Positions 50,048 to 57,696 of a DNA stretch of 64,000 nt are shown here, piece by piece. Position 1 is the first letter of the stretch. Each line of letters starts with the position of its first letter. The position numbers were made by a program, and so were the translations under genes. The notes beneath the pieces were generated by a model, which had not been told where the DNA came from, did no database searches, and saw only the letters and a program-made list of their open reading frames with translations. The stretch comes from Prolixibacteraceae bacterium (GTDB taxonomy: Bacteria > Bacteroidota > Bacteroidia > Bacteroidales > Prolixibacteraceae): contig JAFLKN010000008.1 in assembly GCA_019163175.1 (NCBI GenBank), positions 62,001 to 126,000 of the forward strand, read 5' to 3'.

Positions 50048-51379
50048 GTGTTAAAATCATTCAAAATAGGAGGAGTTCATCCGGCTGAAAATAAACTTTC
50101 GGCCCAAAAAGCAATAGAAGTGCTTCCTCTCCCCAAATCTGTATTTATTCCAGTTGGCCAACATATTGGAGCACCAGCCGAAGCTATTGTCCAAAAAGGC
50201 GATCAGGTAAAAGTTGGTCAGTTAATCGCCAAATCTTCAGGCTTTGTTTCTGCCAATATTCATTCTTCGGTTTCAGGAACGGTAAAAAAGGTTGAAACTG
50301 GGCCAGATACTTCAGGATATCCCAAAAAGGGAATTTACATTGATGTGGAAGGTGATATCTGGGATGAAAAGATTGACAGCAGTCCGGAACTAAATTCTGA
50401 AATCACATTAGATGCTATCGCCATTCTGGCTAAAATTCAGGATGCCGGAATCGTAGGTCTAGGTGGCGCCACATTTCCGACACATGTAAAACTGGTTCCA
50501 CCTAAAGGAATGAAAGCTGATGTACTACTGATTAATGGCGTAGAATGTGAGCCATATCTGACCTCCGATCATAGAATGATGCTGGAGCACACCGAAGAAC
50601 TGATTGTAGGTGTTCAGTTGTTAATGAAGGCTTTGAACGTTACAAAAGCAGCCATTGGCATTGAGAATAACAAACCCGATGCGATTTCCAAAATAATTAA
50701 AATAGCCTATGCACACAGCAATATATCAGTAGTTCCGCTTAAAGTAAAATATCCGCAAGGTGGAGAAAAACAACTGATCAAAGCAGTGACAGGACGCGAA
50801 ATTAGTTCGGGTGCTTTGCCTATTTCGGTTGGTGCTGTTGTGACCAACATTGCCACAACTTTTGCTGTTTACGAAGCGGTTCAGAAAAATAAACCGCTAT
50901 TTGAGCGTGTGGTTACAGTCACCGGAAAATCGCTTAAAAATCCATCCAATTTTAAGACCCGGATAGGTACTTCTATTGGCGAACTTATTGAAGCAGCTGG
51001 CGGACTTCCGGAAAATTGCGGAAAAATAATTAATGGCGGCCCGATGATGGGAAAAGCTGTAACCAACACCGAAATACCTGTTACCAAAGGAACTTCTGGA
51101 ATATTAATGATGCCTGAAACTGAAGCGAAGCGAGGCGAAATAATGCCCTGCATACGATGTTCCCGCTGTGTTTCGGTGTGTCCTATGGGTCTTGAACCAT
51201 TTCTGCTGATGACTGTCTCTGAAAAGCAAATCTGGGAACGTGCCGAAAGTGAACGAATTATGGACTGTATTGAATGTGGTTCATGCAGTTATACCTGCCC
51301 GGCTAACCGTCCACTACTCGATTACATTAGATTGGGTAAGGGCAAGGTTGGCACAATCATGAGAAATAGGAAGCAATAG
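50048..51379 (+). CDS. rnfC: RNF complex subunit C
   Basis: 443 residues starting with GTG, preceded by a clear SD. N-terminal barrel-sandwich segment (GGVHPAENKLSAQKA, VGQHIGAPAEAIVQKGDQVKVGQLIAKSSGFVSANIHSS by its landmarks GQHIGAPAEAIV and GDQVKVGQ), the NADH/FMN region (GVECEPYLTSDHRMML), and two 4Fe-4S motifs near the C-terminus (CIRCSRCVSVCPMGL and CIECGSCSYTCPANRPL). The subunit oxidises or reduces NAD and carries the flavin. It is encoded in an operon with rnfB and rnfD. Confidence 0.95.
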   Translation: MLKSFKIGGVHPAENKLSAQKAIEVLPLPKSVFIPVGQHIGAPAEAIVQKGDQVKVGQLIAKSSGFVSANIHSSVSGTVKKVETGPDTSGYPKKGIYIDVEGDIWDEKIDSSPELNSEITLDAIAILAKIQDAGIVGLGGATFPTHVKLVPPKGMKADVLLINGVECEPYLTSDHRMMLEHTEELIVGVQLLMKALNVTKAAIGIENNKPDAISKIIKIAYAHSNISVVPLKVKYPQGGEKQLIKAVTGREISSGALPISVGAVVTNIATTFAVYEAVQKNKPLFERVVTVTGKSLKNPSNFKTRIGTSIGELIEAAGGLPENCGKIINGGPMMGKAVTNTEIPVTKGTSGILMMPETEAKRGEIMPCIRCSRCVSVCPMGLEPFLLMTVSEKQIWERAESERIMDCIECGSCSYTCPANRPLLDYIRLGKGKVGTIMRNRKQ

Positions 51380-51410
51380 AGATTTAAAATTCGAAAACTA
51401 AAATTTACCA

Positions 51411-52412
51411 ATGAGTAAGCTATTTACGATATCCCCTTCACCACACATCCATTCGGGCGATTCGGTGAATAAAATCATGTACAGCGTAATTCTGGCGTTG
51501 GCGCCGGCATTTATCTGGTCAATTGTAATGTTTGGACTCGATTCTGTGCGCGTCACTCTTCTGGCTGTGGCTGCCTGTATGGCTTTCGAATTCCTGATCC
51601 AGAAATTTATCCTTCAGGTAAAACCTCAAATTACCGATGGGTCTGCAGCATTAACAGGTGTTTTGCTTGCGTTTAACGTTCCCGCATCTGTACCATCATG
51701 GATGCTGATTGTTGGCTCATTGGTGGCCATCGGGATTGCAAAAATGCCTTATGGTGGGTTGGGTAACAATCCATTCAATCCTGCTTTGGTGGGTCGTGTT
51801 TTTATGCTGATATCGTTTCCGGTACAAATGACCTCGTGGCCGGCAATAGGTACTTCTGGTGTTGATGCTGTTACTACTGCTACCCCATTGGCTATCCTGA
51901 AAGAAGGAGTAAAAAACGGTCAGCCGGTATTTGAAATTTTCAAAAACCTTCCTACAAATTTGGATTTGTTCCTTGGAAACATTTCGGGATCACTCGGCGA
52001 AATATCGGTTGCTGCTTTACTGATCGGGGGATTATTTATGCTGATCCGTAAAATTATTACCTGGCATATTCCGGTTTCAGTATTGATTTCGGCAGCAATT
52101 TTCTCTGGAATTTTCTGGATGATTGATCCTGCACGATATGCTGATCCGATTTTTCACCTGATGACAGGCGGACTTGTACTTGGCGCATTCTTCATGGCCA
52201 CTGATATGGTTACCTCGCCAATGAATCCGAAAGCACAGATTGTTTTCGGTGTCGGAATTGGTGTATTAACCATCCTGATCAGGGTTTGGGGAGCTTATCC
52301 GGAGGGAGTTTCGTTCGCCATTCTAATAATGAATGCACTAGTTCCGCTGCTAAACCGGTTTATTAAACCCAAAAGGTTTGGTGAAGTAAAAATTCAATCC
52401 AATAAAGGATAA
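51411..52412 (+). CDS. rnfD: RNF complex subunit D
   Basis: 333 residues with about nine transmembrane helices. The motif VDAVTTATPLAILKEG resembles the conserved S/T-A-T region where RnfD carries covalent FMN via Thr. GGLGNNPFNPALVGRVF and MATDMVTSPMNPKAQIVFG are further conserved segments. Likely part of the ion-translocating membrane core. Confidence 0.95.
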   Translation: MSKLFTISPSPHIHSGDSVNKIMYSVILALAPAFIWSIVMFGLDSVRVTLLAVAACMAFEFLIQKFILQVKPQITDGSAALTGVLLAFNVPASVPSWMLIVGSLVAIGIAKMPYGGLGNNPFNPALVGRVFMLISFPVQMTSWPAIGTSGVDAVTTATPLAILKEGVKNGQPVFEIFKNLPTNLDLFLGNISGSLGEISVAALLIGGLFMLIRKIITWHIPVSVLISAAIFSGIFWMIDPARYADPIFHLMTGGLVLGAFFMATDMVTSPMNPKAQIVFGVGIGVLTILIRVWGAYPEGVSFAILIMNALVPLLNRFIKPKRFGEVKIQSNKG

Positions 52413-52415
52413 GTC

Positions 52416-52994
52416 ATGGCAAAGAAAGAATCTACTTTTAAAAATATGACGATAGCGCTTTTCGTCATCACCGCTGTTGCCGGGTTGTTTATGGCTGCCG
52501 TTTATTCAGTAACCAAAGAGCCGATTGCGATTTCACAAAAAGCAAAAATAAACGATGCCATTAAGATGGTGATCCCTGAGTTTGAAACCATTTCGGATAC
52601 TTTGCTCATGCCCGAAGATGGGAAAGACAGCATCCGCATTCACCGGTTACTGAAAGGTACAGAAACTTCGGGAGTTGCAGTTGAAACCTATACTGATAAG
52701 GCTTTCAGTGGCCGGTTTACACTGATGGTCGGTTTTCAGCCTGATGGTGCTATAAGCAATATTGAAGTACTCGAACACAAAGAAACTCCCGGGTTGGGCA
52801 CAAAAATGGCTTTGCCTGCATTTAAAGATCAGTTTAAAGGCCTAAAAATTGCCGACCTTCCGGGAGAAAAACTTAAAGTAAAAAAAGATGGCGGTTCGGT
52901 TGATGCTATTACTGCAGCAACCATTAGCAGCCGTGCTTTTTGTGATGCAGTTAACCGGGCCTATGCCACCCAGAAAAAAGGAGAAAAACAATGA
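52416..52994 (+). CDS. rnfG: RNF complex subunit G
   Basis: 192 residues. One N-terminal transmembrane helix (TIALFVITAVAGLFMAAVYSVT), then a periplasmic FMN-binding domain with GGSVDAITAATISSRAF; the Thr of the S(T)GAT-like motif is the usual FMN attachment residue. It starts 3 bp after rnfD and overlaps rnfE by 4 bp. Confidence 0.95.
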   Translation: MAKKESTFKNMTIALFVITAVAGLFMAAVYSVTKEPIAISQKAKINDAIKMVIPEFETISDTLLMPEDGKDSIRIHRLLKGTETSGVAVETYTDKAFSGRFTLMVGFQPDGAISNIEVLEHKETPGLGTKMALPAFKDQFKGLKIADLPGEKLKVKKDGGSVDAITAATISSRAFCDAVNRAYATQKKGEKQ

Positions 52995-53581
52995 ACCAGC
53001 TTAATAATTTCAGCAAAGGGTTCCTTCGGGAGAATCCGATTTTAGTGTTACTCCTCGGAACCTGTCCTACCCTCGCAGTTACTTCTTCAGCAACTAACGG
53101 GTTGGGTATGGGACTTGCCACAACCTTTGTGCTTTTTATGTCGAACATCTTCATCTCGGTGGTTAAAGATTTTGTGCCCGACAAGGTGCGTATTCCGGCA
53201 TTTGTTGTTGTAATTGCCAGTTTTGTAACTATTGTTGACTTGCTTATGCAGGCCTACACGCCAGCACTCTCCAATCAATTGGGTATTTTCATTCCGCTAA
53301 TCGTAGTAAACTGCATCGTACTTGGTCGTGCCGAAGCTTTCGCCTGCAAAAACAATATCTTTTCATCATTTATCGATGGATTGGGAATGGGACTGGGATT
53401 TACAATGGCTCTGGTTACGATCGGGAGCATCCGCGAAATGTTGGGTGCCGGCTCTATTTTTGGGCATAAATTTATCGCTGAAGGAGCTGACGGAATTCTG
53501 GTTTTTATCCTTGCACCGGGAGCTTTTATAACCTTGGGTTTCCTGATTGCCATTCTGAAAAAAATAAATAAATCCTCCTAA
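52991..53581 (+). CDS. rnfE: RNF complex subunit E
   Basis: 196 residues with about six transmembrane helices. Opens NFSKGFLRENPILVLLLGTCPTLAVTSSATNGLGMGLATTFVL (landmarks ENPILVLLLGTCPTLA and ATNGLGMGLATT) as in RnfE/RsxE. Together with RnfA it forms the inverted-repeat membrane core that binds the central iron. Its ATG overlaps the rnfG stop. Confidence 0.95.
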   Translation: MNQLNNFSKGFLRENPILVLLLGTCPTLAVTSSATNGLGMGLATTFVLFMSNIFISVVKDFVPDKVRIPAFVVVIASFVTIVDLLMQAYTPALSNQLGIFIPLIVVNCIVLGRAEAFACKNNIFSSFIDGLGMGLGFTMALVTIGSIREMLGAGSIFGHKFIAEGADGILVFILAPGAFITLGFLIAILKKINKSS

Positions 53582-53592
53582 ATTATTCAGTC

Positions 53593-54165
53593 ATGGAATA
53601 TGTAATCATACTTATATCGGCTATTCTTGTCAACAATATTGTGTTGGCGCAGTTTCTCGGAATCTGTCCGTTTTTGGGTGTAAGCACCAAGACTGAAACG
53701 GCTATTGGCATGGGAGCCTCAGTACTTTTTGTGATGACACTGGCCACTATCGTGACCTATTTGGTACAGATGTATGTGCTGGTTCCGCTCAATCTGGCCT
53801 TTCTACAAACCATCAGCTTTATCCTGATTATTGCTGCGCTGGTTCAGATGCTCGAAATCATCCTGAAAAAAGTAAGTCCTTCGTTGTATCAGGCTTTGGG
53901 AATTTACCTCCCGCTCATTACAACCAACTGCGCCGTTTTGGGGGTTGCTATTCTGGTAATTAAAAAGAATTTTAACCTGGCCGAATCGGTGGTATTTACA
54001 GTTGCCACTGCATTGGGATTTGCATTGGCATTGATAATCTTCTCCGGAATTCGTGAACAGCTTGCTTTAGCTGAAGTTCCGAAAGGAATGAAAGGAATTC
54101 CGATTGCCTTGGTAACTGCAGGAATTCTGGCGTTGGCCTTTATGGGCTTTGCCGGACTGGTTTAA
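53593..54165 (+). CDS. rnfA: RNF complex subunit A
   Basis: 190 residues, six transmembrane helices. Landmarks: NIVLAQFLGICPFLGVSTKTETAIGMG (N-terminal) and ITTNCAVLGVAILV. It is the homologue of RnfE and last gene of the operon. The RNF complex couples ferredoxin:NAD oxidoreduction to Na+ or H+ translocation, giving an anaerobic energy-conservation or redox-balance function. Downstream is a terminator. Confidence 0.95.
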   Translation: MEYVIILISAILVNNIVLAQFLGICPFLGVSTKTETAIGMGASVLFVMTLATIVTYLVQMYVLVPLNLAFLQTISFILIIAALVQMLEIILKKVSPSLYQALGIYLPLITTNCAVLGVAILVIKKNFNLAESVVFTVATALGFALALIIFSGIREQLALAEVPKGMKGIPIALVTAGILALAFMGFAGLV

Positions 54166-54252
54166 TGATAATGATGAATTTTTAATGATGAATTAAAATA
54201 GTTTGGTATCATCATTCAAATTCTAATGATAAAACAATTACCAAAATATAGG

Positions 54253-54280
54253 AGCAGTCTCTTCGTGGACTGCTTTTTTA
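54253..54280 (+). terminator. Terminator of the RNF operon
   Basis: AGCAGTC (54253-54259) pairs with GACTGCT (54268-54274), 8-nt loop TCTTCGTG, then T-run. It lies 10 bp before the next gene. Confidence 0.85.
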
Positions 54281-54289
54281 ATTTTTAGA

Positions 54290-55240
54290 ATGGGAAAACC
54301 AGGACAGAATAAGATATCAGTAAGATTGGCTTATTGCGTCAAGTCATCTTTGCGACAGGGTACCAAAACAGCCTTTTGGTTACTGAAGCTGACCATTCCG
54401 GTTTCGTTTGGCGTATTTCTGCTTGATTTTTTCGGTATCCTGAATGTGATTGCGGGTTGGGTCGCTCCGCTTTTTAAACTGATTGGCTTATCCGGACAAG
54501 CTTCGATCGTACTAATTACCAGCTTTTTTACCAATATTTATTCGACTATTGCGGTTATGACCACGCTCGGAATTGGATACCGCGAAGGCACAATTTTAGC
54601 CGTAATGTGCCTGATTTCGCATGCTCTGATTGTTGAAACAGCTATTCAGAAAAGAACAGGTTCAGCACCATGGAGAATGGTAACAACCCGTTTAACTGCA
54701 AGTTTCATTGCAGCATGGGGACTCAACCTGATACTACCGGTAGAAACAACGACCCTTGCAAACAACCTGATCAGTGAAACCAAATCCTTTTCACCAGCCT
54801 TCCTAAAGTGGATTATCGACATGTCAGTAACCACAGTTAAAATTATCATTCTCGTTAATTTATTATTAATCCTTCAGAAAATACTAAACGAATTTGGTCT
54901 TATCAAATGGATTCTTAAACCATTCACTCCATTACTTCGGATTATGGGACTACCATCCAGCACCGGATTCCTTTGGATGATTGCATACACGCTCGGACTC
55001 TCCTATGGTGGCGCCATCATGATCAGCGAATCAGAAGAAGGCAAACTAAGTCCTGAGGATGCAGACTTATTGAATCATCATATTGCCATTTCCCATTCAC
55101 AGCTCGAAGATCCGCTTTTGTTTGTTGCCATAGGTTACAATATGGGCATTCTGATTGTGCCTCGAATATTGCTTTCTATTATTTATGTGTGGATTAGGAA
55201 ATTCGAAATATGGATTAAAGTCGGGAAGGCAAAACGGTAG
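54290..55240 (+). CDS. Nucleoside-recognition (Gate) domain membrane protein
   Basis: 316 residues with about eight transmembrane helices. The halves each have a Gate-like segment (SIVLITSFFTNIYSTIAVMTTLGIGYREGTIL and GLSYGGAIMISESEEGKLS in the second), matching nucleoside-recognition domain proteins (SpmA/SpmB, YjiH-like). Substrate unknown. The gene has its own start immediately after the RNF terminator, so it is probably transcribed separately. Confidence 0.82.
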   Translation: MGKPGQNKISVRLAYCVKSSLRQGTKTAFWLLKLTIPVSFGVFLLDFFGILNVIAGWVAPLFKLIGLSGQASIVLITSFFTNIYSTIAVMTTLGIGYREGTILAVMCLISHALIVETAIQKRTGSAPWRMVTTRLTASFIAAWGLNLILPVETTTLANNLISETKSFSPAFLKWIIDMSVTTVKIIILVNLLLILQKILNEFGLIKWILKPFTPLLRIMGLPSSTGFLWMIAYTLGLSYGGAIMISESEEGKLSPEDADLLNHHIAISHSQLEDPLLFVAIGYNMGILIVPRILLSIIYVWIRKFEIWIKVGKAKR

Positions 55241-55345
55241 TGAAAATAGGATTTTAATCTTGGTAAATTTAGATTCTGAACAATCTTAAAGAATTTAAAC
55301 AACTTACATTTCTTATTACTAATTTAGTGCAATCAAAAAAAACGA

Positions 55346-57019
55346 ATGAAACTTCAATCCAAAATACTCATTTTACTTTCCACCATTTTTGGAGTTATCA
55401 TTTTTACCTTTTTATTCTACCAGTACATTCTGATTCACGAAAAAAAGTTGTTTTATATTGAAAATAAAAAAAATCAGGAACTAGTCATCGATAAGGTTTT
55501 ACAACTGAACAGGGTAAAATATGAACAGCTTATAAGCGACAATTCCGGTTGGGACGAAATGGTCGATTTTGCTTTAAAACCCGATTTATCTTGGGCAAAA
55601 GACAATGTTGACTTTTTCGTAAATTCATTTAAACTTACATTTGTTCAGGTGTGCAACAAGCAAAAGTCTCCAATATACAGCTATGGAGATTCTGTTTGCT
55701 TAAAGCACTGGGAATACCCCAATCCCCAAATGATTGAATCTTTCTTTTCGGATACAGCTTTCGTTCATTACTTTCAATATTGTGGAAATGATTTATTGGA
55801 AATTTTCGGAGCTACGATTGTTCCGGCCGACGATACCGACACCCGTAGGACTGCACCACAAGGATATATTTTCATTGCAAAAAAATGGAATTCAGACTAC
55901 ATTGCAGAGCATAGCCAGGCGACTAACTATAAAGCGGAATTAATTTTTGAATCGTATTTGCCAACTTTTAAACAAGATTCGAAAAGAGTTTATTTCACTA
56001 AAAGCCTTTTGGATCAAGATGGTGAAGCAATTGCTGCACTTCTTTTCAGCGCTAAAGATATGTTGAAAGAAGATATGGAACCTTTCCTCTATCTTTCTAT
56101 TATATTAACTATTATCGCTTTAACTGCGATTGTTATTTTTCTCTTTTACTTCCGCAAAATTATTCTTGTGCCTCTCAGGCAAATTAGCACCACTTTAGAC
56201 ACCCGCAATCCAGAGCACATAAAGCTACTTAATAGCAACACCAACGAATTTGAAAAATTAAAAAAGCTGATTCTGAAATTTTTCCTCCAGGAAGAATTAT
56301 TAAAAAAGAATAATGCCGAACTAAAAAATAACAATGTTACCAAAGACAAACTTTTCTCAATTATAGCTCATGACTTGAAAAACCCGGTTGGTAATATACT
56401 GGTCATTTCTAAGCTTATCAATTCAAATCTTAAAAATCAAGAGCAGGAAAATTTAGCCGAATTAATTGAAATGATTGGATCTCAGGCAGAAGAAACTTTA
56501 GAACTACTCGAAACCTTATTTGATTGGGCAAAATCTCAAACCGGACAAATCACTCATAAGCCTGAAATACTAAACCTAAAGACATTAATTGAACAGGTAA
56601 TTGAGACTCACAATCCAGCAGCACAGCTAAAAGATATTGTTATTGAATCTGAAACTTCTGAGGAGATAAAGATCTTTGCTGATCAAAATATGTTGAATAC
56701 TATTTTACGGAATCTGACCACAAATGCCATCAAATTTACATATCCGAAAGGTCGAATCCGTATTTCTGCTGAGCAAAAAACAGATAATATTGAAATAACT
56801 GTCTCGGACAATGGTATTGGTATGGATGAAAAAACAATTGACTCCCTTTTCCGCATCGATACAACTCATACAGCCATGGGAACAGCCGATGAAAAAGGTA
56901 CCGGTTTGGGCCTGATAATTTGCAAAGAATTTATTGAAAGGCATGGCGGTCAAATTAAGATTGAAAGCAAACTTGGGAAAGGCAGTAAATTTATTTTCAA
57001 TTTACCCACAACGGTGTAG
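55346..57019 (+). CDS. CHASE4-domain sensor histidine kinase
   Basis: 557 residues. Transmembrane helices at about 7-29 and 250-272 enclose a periplasmic CHASE4 sensor (about 35-245, opening KVLQLNRVKYEQLISDNSGWDEM, read here by its landmark SDNSGWDEMVDFA). Cytoplasmic part: HisKA with LFSIIAHDLKNPVGNIL (phospho-acceptor His342), then HATPase_c with NTILRNLTTNAIKFTYP (N box), DNGIGMDEKTIDSLF and GTGLGLIICKEFIERHGG (G boxes). No response regulator gene is adjacent, so it is an orphan kinase. Signal unknown; CHASE4 often senses small ligands. Confidence 0.92.
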   Translation: MKLQSKILILLSTIFGVIIFTFLFYQYILIHEKKLFYIENKKNQELVIDKVLQLNRVKYEQLISDNSGWDEMVDFALKPDLSWAKDNVDFFVNSFKLTFVQVCNKQKSPIYSYGDSVCLKHWEYPNPQMIESFFSDTAFVHYFQYCGNDLLEIFGATIVPADDTDTRRTAPQGYIFIAKKWNSDYIAEHSQATNYKAELIFESYLPTFKQDSKRVYFTKSLLDQDGEAIAALLFSAKDMLKEDMEPFLYLSIILTIIALTAIVIFLFYFRKIILVPLRQISTTLDTRNPEHIKLLNSNTNEFEKLKKLILKFFLQEELLKKNNAELKNNNVTKDKLFSIIAHDLKNPVGNILVISKLINSNLKNQEQENLAELIEMIGSQAEETLELLETLFDWAKSQTGQITHKPEILNLKTLIEQVIETHNPAAQLKDIVIESETSEEIKIFADQNMLNTILRNLTTNAIKFTYPKGRIRISAEQKTDNIEITVSDNGIGMDEKTIDSLFRIDTTHTAMGTADEKGTGLGLIICKEFIERHGGQIKIESKLGKGSKFIFNLPTTV

Positions 57020-57041
57020 ATCAAAATTCTTGTACCGATAA

Positions 57042-57091
57042 AAAAGAACAGAATCAAAAATCATAACAAAAACTTTTGATTCTGTTCTTTT
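57042..57091. terminator. Bidirectional terminator between convergent genes (perfect 18-bp stem)
   Basis: Arms 57042-57059 (starting AAAAGAACAG) and 57074-57091 are perfect complements with a 14-nt loop. It serves the histidine kinase on plus and the Spy-like gene on minus. Confidence 0.88.
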
Positions 57092-57102
57092 ATCAAATCA
57101 GC

Positions 57103-57489
57103 TTATTGTCCTCGTTCCTGCATCCGTTTTGCCCGTTCTTCGGCTTGTTTCTTGCGGAATTCATCCAATTTTACGCCTTGTTCAGCTGTCAACACAGCTT
57201 TCAATGCTTTATCGGTTTCGGCCATCATCTTGGTGCGTTCTTCACGCATTTTATCACGGTCAAAACTTCCGCTTTCACGCATTTTGGCAAAAGCTTCCGA
57301 TTGTTTTTTCTGTGCCTCAGTAACAATGGGTGTAATCTTGGCAACTTCGTCTTTATTCAGACTTAAGGCAGTTGTAATACCTTCAATTTCCCGCTGAAGC
57401 CGTGCTGCAGGATCGCCACCACCGGGCTGAGCAAAACCTGAAGCCGTAGCAAAAAGAGCAACTAATAAAATCAAAATAATTTTTTTCAT
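57103..57489 (-). CDS. Spy/DUF-like small exported helical protein
   Basis: 128 residues with signal peptide (ILLVALFATASGFAQ, cleavage near residue 20). Mature part is charged and helical: LQREIEGITTALSLNKDEVAKITPIVTEAQKKQSEAF, then repeats of K/R/E/M such as DRDKMREERTKMMAETDKALKAVLTAEQGVKLDEFRKKQAEERAKRMQER by its landmarks TTALSLNKDEVAK and VLTAEQGVKLDEFRKK. This resembles Spy/CpxP-type LTxxQ periplasmic chaperones (LTAEQ motif). Function inferred. It has its own promoter-like region and shares the bidirectional terminator. Confidence 0.72.
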   Translation of the reverse strand: MKKIILILLVALFATASGFAQPGGGDPAARLQREIEGITTALSLNKDEVAKITPIVTEAQKKQSEAFAKMRESGSFDRDKMREERTKMMAETDKALKAVLTAEQGVKLDEFRKKQAEERAKRMQERGQ

Positions 57490-57496
57490 AATTGGT

Positions 57497-57526
57497 GAAA
57501 TTTAGATTCTGCTTTTAGACTTCAAA
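57497..57526 (-). promoter_or_regulatory. Candidate promoter of the Spy-like gene
   Basis: On the minus strand, TAAATTTC (plus 57497-57504; one mismatch to TAnnTTTG) with a TTTG -33 element (plus 57523-57526) 18 bp upstream. Confidence 0.5.
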
Positions 57527-57640
57527 CAACACCTTTGGTTTAACCTGATTATTAATATTTTATGAATTAAATTTTCACATCAGGAAGCAATTAAAATAGC
57601 AGAACAATATTATTCTGCAACCTAAATTTGCTCAATAAAA

Positions 57641-57673
57641 AATCCCCTCCTGAAGCTAGTTCAGAAGGGGATT
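57641..57673 (-). terminator. Terminator of the GH3 glucosidase gene
   Basis: AATCCCCT (57641-57648) with AGGGGATT (57666-57673), one mismatch, then CTGAA/TTCAG, 5-nt loop. On the minus strand it is followed by a T-run (GGGGATTTTTTATT). It is 24 bp downstream of the GH3 stop. Confidence 0.82.
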
Positions 57674-57696
57674 GATCACACAAACAATTCTCTAAA

